Positions 13,515-21,780 of a DNA stretch of 34,137 nt are shown in pieces. The stretch comes from an uncultured Bacteroidales bacterium (GTDB taxonomy: Bacteria > Bacteroidota > Bacteroidia > Bacteroidales > UBA932), in NCBI GenBank assembly GCA_944326305.1, contig CALVDL010000030.1, forward strand, positions 1-34,137, written 5' to 3'. Within the stretch, counting starts at the first letter, position 1, and every line of letters starts with the position of its first letter. A program made the position numbers and the translations under genes. Under the pieces are notes generated by a model. The model was not told the origin of the DNA and ran no database searches. It saw only the letters and a list, made by a program, of their open reading frames with translations.

Positions 13515-15818
13515 TCATTTTTTCCTGGTTTTCCTCCCTGTAGGCTTTGTGCTGGCTATTATGCTGTTGCAGTCGGCCTCCGTGAGGGCGGATGCGTCCG
13601 TGCCTTTCGGTATCCTGTAGTTCTGTCCGGCGTGCTTGATGTACGGCCCGTAGTTCCCGTCGATGACCTGGATGTCGCTCTGCGGAAAGTTGAGCAGCAC
13701 CGCCCCGGAGCGCTTCTGTGCCGCCTGGTCTATGAGCTTTATGCAGCTGTCGAGGTCTATGTTCAGCGGGTCGCTTCCGCGCGGGAGGGAGATGTTCCTG
13801 TCCCCGTATTTTATATAAGGGCCGAAGCGGCCTTTGGTGCAGATGATGTCGATGCCGTTGTACTGCCCGACGTTCCTCGGGAGCTCGAGCAGCTTCAGTG
13901 CGTCTTCAAGGGTGATGCTTTCGATGAGCTGCCCCGGTGCGAGGCTGGCGAACTGCCTGTCCTCCCCTTCGCCCTTCTGTACATACGGCCCGTACTGCCC
14001 GTACCTGGCTATGATCGGCTTCCCGTCTTTCGGGTCCGTGCCGAGCTCCCGGCTGACATGGCTGTACTGGTGGTCGTTGAGAGTCTTTTCCACCTGGGTG
14101 TGGAACGGTTTGTAGAAGGCGGCTATGAGTTCGTTCCAGGCCATCTGCCCTTCTGCCACCTGGTCGAAGTCCTTCTCTACATCCGCGGTGAACCCGTAGT
14201 CCAGGATCCGCCCGAAATTGTCCACCAGGTAGTCTGTCACTATCATCCCTATCTCCTGCGGGAGGAGCCTTCCTTTGCCGGCACCTACTATCTCGGTCTT
14301 TTTCACGGTGCTGACGGATCCGTTCTTCAGGACGAGGTTGGTGACAGGTATCTTCTCGCCTTCCTTGTCGCCCTTGATGATGTAGCCGCGTCCTTTGGTG
14401 AGCGTGGATATGGTCGGTGCGTAGGTCGAAGGCCTGCCTATGCCCAGCTCCTCCAGCTTCTTGACGAGCGTGGCCTCCGAATAGCGCATCGGCGGTGCCG
14501 TGAACTTGCACTCTGCAGCCATGCCGTCCTCCTCCATCACGTCCCCCGTGTGGAGCACCGGAAGTATCACCTCGTCCTCTTCCTGCGGCTCCTCAGAGCT
14601 TTCGATGTACAGTTTGAGGAAGCCGTCAAAAAGCACTTCGGTGGCCTGTACAGAGAAGGTCTCGGGACCTTTGTCCATCCCCACCTTTATGTCTGTCCTC
14701 ATCACCTTCGCATCGGCCATCTGCGAGGCCACGGTCCGTTTCCAGATCAGCTCGTAGAGCTTCTGCTCCTGCGGGGTGCCCTGTATTTCGGTATGTTCTA
14801 TATAGGTAGGGCGGATGGCCTCGTGGGCTTCCTGTGCCCCTTTGGATTTGGTCTTGTACTGGCGCGGCTTCGAGTATTCCTCCCCGAAGTTCTCAGATAT
14901 GTATTTTTTCGCCGTCCCTAATGCCAGGGTCGAGAGGTTGGTCGAGTCTGTCCTCATGTATGTGATGAATCCGGCCTCGTAGAGCTTCTGGGCGATGCTC
15001 ATCGTCTGGCTGACCGAGAACCGCAGCTTCCTTGCCGCCTCCTGCTGGAGTGACGATGTGGTGAACGGTGCCGCGGGGAACCTCACCCCCTCCTTCTTGT
15101 CTATGCTCCTGACCGAGAAAGACGCCCCTATGCATCTTCCGAGGAATTCCTCTGCCCCTGCAATGTCGGGAAACCTGGTGTCGAGAGTCGCCTTGACCTT
15201 GACGCCCGGGGCGGATCCGGCCGGATGGAATATGGCCTCCACCTTATAATACTGCTCCTTCCGGAAGGCCATGATCTCCCTCTCCCTGTCGACAATGAGC
15301 CTCAGTGCCACGGACTGCACCCTTCCGGCGGACAGCTTCGGCTGTATCTTTTTCCAGAGTATCGGCGAAAGCTCGAATCCTACCAGCCTGTCAAGCACCC
15401 TGCGGGCCTGCTGCGCGTCCACGAGGTTCATGTCGATGTCGCGCGGGTTCTCGATGGCGTGCAGTATAGCGTTCTTGGTGATTTCATGGAACACGATGCG
15501 CCTGGTGTTCTCCTTCTTGAGTCCGAGTGTCTCGAAAAGATGCCATGAGATGGCCTCCCCCTCGCGGTCCTCATCGGATGCGAGCCATACGGTCTTGGCG
15601 CCTTTGGCGGCTTTCTTCAGTTCCGCCACCACCTTTTTCTTGTCGGCCGGTATCTCGTACTCAGGCTTGAAGCCGTGCTCGACGTCGATGCTCAGGGAAC
15701 TCTCGTGCAGGTCCCTTATATGGCCGAAGCTGGATTTCACTATGTAGTCTTTGCCGAGGAACTTCTGTATTGTCCCGGCCTTGGCCGGAGACTCTACTAT
15801 AACAAGGTTTTCTTCCAT
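13515..15818 (-). CDS. topA: DNA topoisomerase I (type IA)
   Basis: Relaxes negative supercoils by single-strand passage. From ATG 15818 the protein has 767 residues and begins MEENLVIVESPAKAGTIQKFLG, the standard TopA start; an in-frame ATG 36 nt upstream is less likely. The Toprim domain has WLASDEDREGEAISWHL with the metal-binding acidic triad. The active-site Tyr lies in GFITYMRTDSTNLS. The core ends in GIGRPSTYAPTISTL. The C-terminus carries lysine-rich Toprim C-terminal repeats: GRFGPYIKYGDRNISLPRG and NYGPYIKHAGQNYRIPKG, plus an earlier RYGQYGPYVQKG. No four-Cys zinc fingers are present, unlike E. coli TopA. This repeat-only tail is common in Bacteroidota. It ends in the basic GRKTRKK. 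Confidence 0.96.
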   Translation of the reverse strand: MEENLVIVESPAKAGTIQKFLGKDYIVKSSFGHIRDLHESSLSIDVEHGFKPEYEIPADKKKVVAELKKAAKGAKTVWLASDEDREGEAISWHLFETLGLKKENTRRIVFHEITKNAILHAIENPRDIDMNLVDAQQARRVLDRLVGFELSPILWKKIQPKLSAGRVQSVALRLIVDREREIMAFRKEQYYKVEAIFHPAGSAPGVKVKATLDTRFPDIAGAEEFLGRCIGASFSVRSIDKKEGVRFPAAPFTTSSLQQEAARKLRFSVSQTMSIAQKLYEAGFITYMRTDSTNLSTLALGTAKKYISENFGEEYSKPRQYKTKSKGAQEAHEAIRPTYIEHTEIQGTPQEQKLYELIWKRTVASQMADAKVMRTDIKVGMDKGPETFSVQATEVLFDGFLKLYIESSEEPQEEDEVILPVLHTGDVMEEDGMAAECKFTAPPMRYSEATLVKKLEELGIGRPSTYAPTISTLTKGRGYIIKGDKEGEKIPVTNLVLKNGSVSTVKKTEIVGAGKGRLLPQEIGMIVTDYLVDNFGRILDYGFTADVEKDFDQVAEGQMAWNELIAAFYKPFHTQVEKTLNDHQYSHVSRELGTDPKDGKPIIARYGQYGPYVQKGEGEDRQFASLAPGQLIESITLEDALKLLELPRNVGQYNGIDIICTKGRFGPYIKYGDRNISLPRGSDPLNIDLDSCIKLIDQAAQKRSGAVLLNFPQSDIQVIDGNYGPYIKHAGQNYRIPKGTDASALTEADCNSIIASTKPTGRKTRKK

Positions 15819-15940
15819 CAATTCACTATCCTTTTTTATGGACAATGCCATCATAGCCTTTCTGGGTCAATGAGATGGCATGTTCCGGTTCCGGACTGCA
15901 AAGTAAGGCACAAACAGGGCAATTTTCCAAATTTTATCAG

Positions 15941-15948
15941 TATTTTTG
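15941..15948 (+). promoter_or_regulatory. -7 box of the class A PBP promoter
   Basis: TATTTTTG followed by CA matches TAnnTTTG and precedes the ATG at 15973 by 24 nt. It lies in the divergent spacer shared with topA; a weaker minus-strand TTACTTTG at 15899-15906 could serve topA. Confidence 0.6.
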
Positions 15949-15972
15949 CACTTTCGCATTAATTGAAGGTTT

Positions 15973-18339
15973 ATGACAGAAAAGACGAAAAAGAGGATAG
16001 TCAAGTGGTTCTGGATTCTTTTTACCATTCCTATTGCCCTGGTTATCTTGATGTTGCTCCTTGTATGGGCTTTTGCAGACATCCCTTCGTTCGAGGAACT
16101 GGAGAACCCTGAGAGCAAGCTGGCGACGCAGGTTATCGCCGAGGACGGGGAGATTCTCACCACATTCCATATAGAAAACAGGTCGTTCGTGAGCTATGAC
16201 GAACTTTCACCATATCTGGTAGAGGCGGCGATAGCCACCGAGGATGTGCGATTCCACGACCATTCGGGCATAGATTTCATCAGTCTGGGCAGGGTGCTTT
16301 TCAAGACTCTCCTCATGAGCGATTCCAGCCAGGGCGGGGGCAGTACCATCACGCAGCAGCTCGCCAAGACACTTTATCCGAGGACCGAGGTCAACAGCAG
16401 GGTACCTGGAGCATACCAGGTGAAGATGGTGTGGACTAAGCTGAAGGAGTGGATTACGGCTGTGAAACTGGAGAGGAACTACACTAAGGAGGAGATCATG
16501 GACATGTACATGAACGCCATCTTCTTCGGGAGCAACGCATACGGGATCAAGGCTGCCGCGCAGACATTTTTCGCCAAGGACCCTTCCGCCCTCACGGTCG
16601 AGGAGAGCGCCATGCTTGTGGGCATGGTCAACAAGCCTACCCGCTACAACCCTGCCCTCAACCCTGACAAGGCCCTCGTCCGCAGGAACTTCGTCATCAG
16701 CCAGATGGAGAAGGCCGGATTCCTGACCCGCGCACAGAGGGATTCCATCTCGCAGATTCCCATCACCCTGTCATACCAGGTCCAGGACCACAATGCAGGC
16801 ATAGCCCCTTATTTCCGCGACATGCTCCGCCGCACCATGAACGCGAAAGAGCCCCAGCGGTCCGGGTATGCCCTGTACGAGGATTTCGTGGCGGATTCCC
16901 TCCAGTGGGCGAACGACCCGTTCTACGGGTGGCTGAACAAGAACACAAAGCCTGACGGCACAAAGTACAGCCTTGACAAGGACGGGCTCCGCATATACAC
17001 CACCATCAACTACAAGATGCAGCAGTATGCCGAGGAGGCTGTTGCAGAGCATCTGGGCAAGGATCTCCAGAAAAGTTTCTGGAGGGACCTCTCCGGCAAG
17101 GTGCGCAAGCCGTTCTCCAATGAGGTCGACAAGGCCACCGTGGACCGCCTCATGTCTCAGGCTCGAAGGTGGAGCGACCGCTACCGCATGATGAAGGCCA
17201 GGGGGGCTTCCGAGAGCGAGATCAGGAAAAGTTTCGGGGAGAAGGTGAAGATGAGGGTGTTCTCATGGAACGGGAAAGGGTATATCGACACGCTGATGAC
17301 CCCTGATGACTCCATATTGTATTACAAGTCGCATCTGCGGGCCGCATTCATGGCCATAGAGCCTCAGACCGGGCATGTCAAGGCGTATGTCGGAGGTCCG
17401 GAATACCGGTATTTCAAATATGACAATGTCCGTCAGGGCAAGCGGCAGGTGGGCTCGACCATCAAGCCGTTCCTCTACACCCTGGCGATGCAGGAGGGGA
17501 TGTCCCCTTGCGACAAGGTGGTCAATGTACCGCAGACATTCATTGTCGGTGACGACACATGGACCCCGCAGAGTACTGACAGTGACGAGTGGATCGGGCA
17601 GACCGTGACCCTTAAATGGGGGCTGACGAAAAGCTCCAACAATATTTCCGCCTACCTCATGAAGCAGTTCGGCCCGCATGCGATGGCCGAGATGATGCGC
17701 AAGATGGGCATAAGCAGCTATATCGAGGAGGTGCCGTCACTCTGTGTCGGCCCTACTGACATCACCCTTTATGAGATGGTGTCCGCCTACAACACCTTCC
17801 CTTCCGAAGGAGTGTATGTCTACCCTATATTCGTGACGAGGATAGAGGACAATACCGGCAATGTCCTTGCTGATTTCAATACCCGCAAGAGGGAGGCGAT
17901 CAGCGAGCATACTGCCTACCTCATGGCCAATCTGATGCAGGGTGTGGTCCAGAGCGGTACGGGAAGACGGCTGATATGGAAATACGGGCTGAAGGGGGAG
18001 ATCGCCGGAAAGACGGGGACGACCAACGACCAGTCGGACGGCTGGTTCATAGGCTACACTCCTGCCATCACCGCCGGAGTGTGGGTCGGGGCCGAGGACC
18101 GGCAGGTCCATTTCGAGTCCCTTTCTCTGGGCCAGGGTTCCAACATGGCCCTCCCTATATGGGGAATATGGATGAAGAAGGTCCTCGATGACGGGACCCT
18201 CGGGATTACCGGGACGGAGACGTTTGTCGCGCCTCCGGGCGTCCATCTGAACCTGGACTGCGACGGCAGTGACGCCGATGCTTCGCAGACCGCCTCTGAC
18301 CGGACCGAGAAGGAAGCCGAGGATTATTTCTTCAACTGA
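15973..18339 (+). CDS. Class A penicillin-binding protein (PBP1A-like)
   Basis: A bifunctional inner-membrane peptidoglycan synthase, 788 residues. The N-terminal anchor is about residues 12-36. The GT51 glycosyltransferase domain has ATEDVRFHDHSGID with the catalytic Glu (motif 1), QGGGSTITQQLAKTL (motif 2) and RNYTKEEIMDMYMNAIFFGSNAYGIKAAA. The transpeptidase domain has SxxK in GSTIKPF, SSN in KSSNNIS, and KTGTTND. All motifs are intact, so both activities are expected. It is divergent from topA and followed 57 nt later by ddl. No terminator was seen between them, so partial readthrough is possible. Confidence 0.94.
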   Translation: MTEKTKKRIVKWFWILFTIPIALVILMLLLVWAFADIPSFEELENPESKLATQVIAEDGEILTTFHIENRSFVSYDELSPYLVEAAIATEDVRFHDHSGIDFISLGRVLFKTLLMSDSSQGGGSTITQQLAKTLYPRTEVNSRVPGAYQVKMVWTKLKEWITAVKLERNYTKEEIMDMYMNAIFFGSNAYGIKAAAQTFFAKDPSALTVEESAMLVGMVNKPTRYNPALNPDKALVRRNFVISQMEKAGFLTRAQRDSISQIPITLSYQVQDHNAGIAPYFRDMLRRTMNAKEPQRSGYALYEDFVADSLQWANDPFYGWLNKNTKPDGTKYSLDKDGLRIYTTINYKMQQYAEEAVAEHLGKDLQKSFWRDLSGKVRKPFSNEVDKATVDRLMSQARRWSDRYRMMKARGASESEIRKSFGEKVKMRVFSWNGKGYIDTLMTPDDSILYYKSHLRAAFMAIEPQTGHVKAYVGGPEYRYFKYDNVRQGKRQVGSTIKPFLYTLAMQEGMSPCDKVVNVPQTFIVGDDTWTPQSTDSDEWIGQTVTLKWGLTKSSNNISAYLMKQFGPHAMAEMMRKMGISSYIEEVPSLCVGPTDITLYEMVSAYNTFPSEGVYVYPIFVTRIEDNTGNVLADFNTRKREAISEHTAYLMANLMQGVVQSGTGRRLIWKYGLKGEIAGKTGTTNDQSDGWFIGYTPAITAGVWVGAEDRQVHFESLSLGQGSNMALPIWGIWMKKVLDDGTLGITGTETFVAPPGVHLNLDCDGSDADASQTASDRTEKEAEDYFFN

Positions 18340-18396
18340 GGCTGAAAACAGCAGTCGGGGAATCTGAAAAAATATTGTACTATTATTAATATTATA

Positions 18397-19416
18397 ATGG
18401 AAACAAAATATCATAATATCGCTGTCATTTATGGCAGCGATTCTTCCGAATGGGAAGTGTCATGCTGGAGCGGGGAATTCGTGTCATCACGGATTGACGG
18501 CTCCCTGTATAATATATATGAGATATTCGCCCGTTTCGGCAGATGGCAGCTTGTCGCATACAGGATGAAGGATTCGGTGCGTACGGCCATCCCGGAGCAG
18601 GAGAGGCCGGAGATTGACAAGACGGATTTTTCCGTGCAGGTCGGCGGGCGCAAGGTGAAGTTCGATTTCGCCTATCTGATGCAGCACGGGACTCCGGGGG
18701 AGAACGGCCTGATGCAGGGGTATCTGGAGATGCTTTCCGTCCCTTTCAGCAGCTGCAGTTCGTTCGTCTCGGCTATCACTTTCGACAAGTTCTCCTGCAA
18801 GGGTTATCTCAGGGATGTGGATTTCGTGAAATGCTCCGATGACGTGTTCATGCGCAAGGGCGATGACTATGCCTCCTTTGAGAAGGAGGCAGTTCAGAGG
18901 CTCGGCTTCCCGATGTTCGTCAAGCCTACGGACGGAGGGTCAAGTTTCGGGGTCACGAAGGTGAAAAGGAGGGAAGACCTGCCGGAGGCGGTCCGGCTTG
19001 CGTTCTCGGAGGGGAAGACCATCATTGCAGAGAAATTCATCCCTGGCAGGGAGTTCACATGTGCGGTCTACCATGACGGGGAGAAGAATATCGCCCTGCC
19101 TGTGATCGAGATAGTCACCGACCATGAATTTTTCGACTATGATGCCAAGTACAACGGCTTCAGCAGGGAGATCTGCCCTGCGGAGATCCCTGCTGACGTT
19201 ACGTCGCAGATTCAGGAGGCATCGGAGAAAATCTACGCGAGGCTCGGCTGTTCGGGTGTGGTCAGGGTGGACTACATACTTGCCCCGGACGGGCTCTATT
19301 TCCTGGAGGTCAATACTATACCTGGCATGACAAGCGCCTCGCTCGTTCCAAAGATGGTCAGGACAGCCGGCATTGATATTACCGGATTCCTTACGGGTAT
19401 CATAGAAAATTCATAG
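18397..19416 (+). CDS. ddl: D-alanine--D-alanine ligase
   Basis: A cytoplasmic ATP-grasp ligase that makes the D-Ala-D-Ala end of the peptidoglycan stem peptide, 339 residues. The N-domain starts NIAVIYGSDSSEWEVS. The ATP-grasp region has FPMFVKPTDGGSSFGVTKV and EKFIPGREFTCAVY, and the C-terminal active site is YFLEVNTIPGMTSASLVPKM with the metal-binding Asn and the conserved Arg/Gly-rich loop. The SLVP ending fits D-Ala rather than D-lactate ligases by family resemblance, but I have not resolved the specificity residue. It is 3 nt upstream of prmC, so the two are co-transcribed. Confidence 0.94.
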   Translation: METKYHNIAVIYGSDSSEWEVSCWSGEFVSSRIDGSLYNIYEIFARFGRWQLVAYRMKDSVRTAIPEQERPEIDKTDFSVQVGGRKVKFDFAYLMQHGTPGENGLMQGYLEMLSVPFSSCSSFVSAITFDKFSCKGYLRDVDFVKCSDDVFMRKGDDYASFEKEAVQRLGFPMFVKPTDGGSSFGVTKVKRREDLPEAVRLAFSEGKTIIAEKFIPGREFTCAVYHDGEKNIALPVIEIVTDHEFFDYDAKYNGFSREICPAEIPADVTSQIQEASEKIYARLGCSGVVRVDYILAPDGLYFLEVNTIPGMTSASLVPKMVRTAGIDITGFLTGIIENS

Positions 19417-19419
19417 ACT

Positions 19420-20337
19420 ATGCTTCTTAAGGACTTTATTTCCGGGTCTGTCAGCGACCTGGAGGCCCTTTACGGTCCTGATGAGGCGAAATCCATTGTC
19501 CTGATGCTTTGTGAGGCGCTCCTCGGGACAAGGAGCTATACCCATATAATAGAGCCGGGATATGAGATCGCCGCCGGTAAGCGGGCTTCGCTGGATGCCG
19601 CGATGCAGCGTCTGAAAGAGGGGGAACCTCTGCAGTATGTTCTGGGCTATGCCCATTTCTCCGGTTTCATGTTCAGGGTGGACCCGTCTGTGCTGATCCC
19701 CCGTCCGGAAACCGAGCTCCTGTGCAGGATGTCCGGCGAGGCCCTTGACATGAAAAGGAGGAGGCTGGACGCCTTCGGCAGGAAGGATGTCAAGGTGCTG
19801 GACCTGTGTACGGGCTCCGGCTGTATAGCGTGGACCCTCGCCCTTTCCTGTCCGGGATGCAGGGTGATGGGCGTGGATATATCCGAAGGGGCGCTCCGGA
19901 CGGCTGATGGCCAGGATTTCGGCGGGGAGATAAAGAGGACAGGTGCGCTGAAGCCGGTATTCATCCGTGAGGATGTGCTCGCCCTGGCCGAAGACGGTCC
20001 GCTTCCGGATGCGGTGGCCGGATGGGGCGGGTTCGACATCCTGGTAAGCAACCCTCCATATGTCAGGGATTCTGAAAGGGCCATGATGAGGAGGAATGTC
20101 TGCGATTTCGAGCCGGGGCTGGCCCTGTTTGTCCCGGATGAGGACCCGCTTAAATTCTACCGCTCCATAGCTGTGTGGGCGAAGCTCGCCCTGGTGGACG
20201 GCGGTGCCGGTTTCGTGGAGATCAACGAGGCTTTCGGGGAGCAGACGGCGGCACTTTTCCGTGGGGCAGGATTCAGGAATGTCGGTGCTGTGAAGGACTT
20301 TTGCGGCAAAAACAGGTTCGTCAGGTTTACAAAATGA
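19420..20337 (+). CDS. prmC: Peptide chain release factor N5-glutamine methyltransferase PrmC
   Basis: A SAM-dependent methyltransferase that methylates the Gln of the GGQ motif in RF1 and RF2, 305 residues. The N-terminal helical domain contains PLQYVLGYAHFSGFMFRVDPSVLIPRPETELL, the PrmC-specific GxxxFxGxxFxVxxxVLIPRPETE signature. The Rossmann domain has VLDLCTGSGCIAWTLAL (SAM site) and DILVSNPPYV, whose NPPY binds the target Gln. It begins 3 nt after ddl. A CCGGAA/TTCCGG hairpin at 20351-20369 follows the stop. Confidence 0.95.
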   Translation: MLLKDFISGSVSDLEALYGPDEAKSIVLMLCEALLGTRSYTHIIEPGYEIAAGKRASLDAAMQRLKEGEPLQYVLGYAHFSGFMFRVDPSVLIPRPETELLCRMSGEALDMKRRRLDAFGRKDVKVLDLCTGSGCIAWTLALSCPGCRVMGVDISEGALRTADGQDFGGEIKRTGALKPVFIREDVLALAEDGPLPDAVAGWGGFDILVSNPPYVRDSERAMMRRNVCDFEPGLALFVPDEDPLKFYRSIAVWAKLALVDGGAGFVEINEAFGEQTAALFRGAGFRNVGAVKDFCGKNRFVRFTK

Positions 20338-20350
20338 CCTTTCTGCGGCC

Positions 20351-20369
20351 CCGGAAGACCGGTTTCCGG
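20351..20369 (+). terminator. Weak hairpin after prmC
   Basis: CCGGAA (20351-20356) pairs with TTCCGG (20364-20369). The following bases ATTAAACGTTTGTTTT are T-rich but interrupted. It may end the ddl-prmC transcript. Confidence 0.4.
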
Positions 20370-20436
20370 ATTAAACGTTTGTTTTATAGTGAACACGGAT
20401 AATAATCTTTCTCTTTGCAGAATAATAATTGATGCT

Positions 20437-21780
20437 ATGAGGAAGGTTATTTTTATTTGTTTTCTTGCGGTGCCCTCCCTGCTGGGATGCGGATGCGAGC
20501 GTCTTGATGACGACATAGACAGGCATGGCGGCGGGGATCCGCTTTTTATCCCCCTGGATGAAGTGGCAATGCTTCTTTCAGAGGTGAATGTCGGGCCGGA
20601 CCAGATCAGGGAGGTGGCGGATGCGGTCTCCGCTTCGACAGATAACGGCTATGACGAGGAATATACCATGCAGGACCTGTTCCGCAGTCCCGGTGCCGGT
20701 GTCGGTGACAGCTCCCTCCCTGCCGGGATGAGGCGGGAGAAGGCTGCCTATGAAAGGCCGCTGAAGGATTTAATCAGGGAGCATCTGCTTTCCGGAACTT
20801 CCAGTGCCGCTTTGCTCGGCAGCAAGTCCGGAGACGGCACGACGGTGTCGGCGGATGACTATATAGACGCTCTGGAGTCGTCGGACATACAGATCTACTG
20901 GCCGTTCTCGGAGGACTGGGACGGGAAGACACCGCCTGTAATAACCTTTGATCCTGGTGACGGCTCGGAGACTAATGTCGGGTACAAAACCATCGTGGAC
21001 GCGCAGGGGAACCGTACGGTCACGGAAGTCATAGTGGATGAAAAAATGGCTTCGGAACAGCCGGTCTGGGTCATAAACCGTAATGATGATGCACTCTATA
21101 CTTCATTGGAGATGCTCCGCAAGCAGGATCCTGACTGGGGGACAGGAGGAGGCGCTATTATAGTCCGGCCAAAGCCGTCCCTTGTATCTTCAGCAGCGTA
21201 TGGAAGACTTCCTTCCGGCCTTTCAGGACTTGAATCTGAAGCCTGTAGCTCCACTTCTGTCAGGACACTGATACTGAAGGATTTCACTATGCTGCGCAAT
21301 TACGACCCTTGGTTCGCCGGGGCGTCTGAATTCTTTGTCAAGATGGGCTCGGTCGAGGACTTTACCGCAAGCACGGAAGCTGAGCTCAAGCTCTACAGTC
21401 CCGCCGTTACGGATTTCATGATAGTGGTGAAGCGGAAGTATGTCGGGGAGCCGCGCCCTTTCAACGCCGTGCTCGTTTCCGACTGGACTGACCAGCTCGA
21501 CCAGTGTGCGCTGATGATAACCGAGGATGACGGCGGCACGAGGACATCATGGAAATGCTCTGCCGTGGTCAAGATAGCTTCAAAGAGTTACGGTTTCGAG
21601 ATAAGCCTGCCTTTCAACACAAAGGATGATATTGTATGGCGGGGACAGCTCAGCCGGAGATACCTTGAGGTCAATGACGACCTTACCGGGCATTTCGGAG
21701 ATGTGGACCTTACCTTCCAGATTGCCGAGAGCCGTCAAGTACTGTCATCTCGCACTTCGCGCAGTCGAAATGCAGTGTGA
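20437..21780 (+). CDS. Lipoprotein of unknown function
   Basis: I do not recognise the family. ATG 20437 gives 447 residues starting MRKVIFICFLAVPSLLGCGC, a lipoprotein signal with lipobox LLGC. ATG 20389 would put 16 polar residues before it. The mature part opens acidic (ERLDDDIDRHGGGDP), so it could be retained or surface-exposed. Conserved-looking blocks are QIYWPFSEDWDGKTPPVITFDP, EQPVWVINRNDDA, an ILKDFTMLRNYDPWFAGASEF stretch and a beta-rich end. No transmembrane helix or enzyme motif is seen. Its last 71 bp run antisense through the 3' end of the U32 gene. The terminal SSRTSRSRNAV is compositionally unlike the rest and may be an extension produced by that overlap. Confidence 0.82.
   Translation: MRKVIFICFLAVPSLLGCGCERLDDDIDRHGGGDPLFIPLDEVAMLLSEVNVGPDQIREVADAVSASTDNGYDEEYTMQDLFRSPGAGVGDSSLPAGMRREKAAYERPLKDLIREHLLSGTSSAALLGSKSGDGTTVSADDYIDALESSDIQIYWPFSEDWDGKTPPVITFDPGDGSETNVGYKTIVDAQGNRTVTEVIVDEKMASEQPVWVINRNDDALYTSLEMLRKQDPDWGTGGGAIIVRPKPSLVSSAAYGRLPSGLSGLESEACSSTSVRTLILKDFTMLRNYDPWFAGASEFFVKMGSVEDFTASTEAELKLYSPAVTDFMIVVKRKYVGEPRPFNAVLVSDWTDQLDQCALMITEDDGGTRTSWKCSAVVKIASKSYGFEISLPFNTKDDIVWRGQLSRRYLEVNDDLTGHFGDVDLTFQIAESRQVLSSRTSRSRNAV

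Noticed and set aside
13632..14921. 429-codon plus-strand frame opposite topA
   Set aside because: It is antisense to a complete TopA with catalytic motifs, has low-complexity Leu/Val/Arg composition and no promoter or start context.
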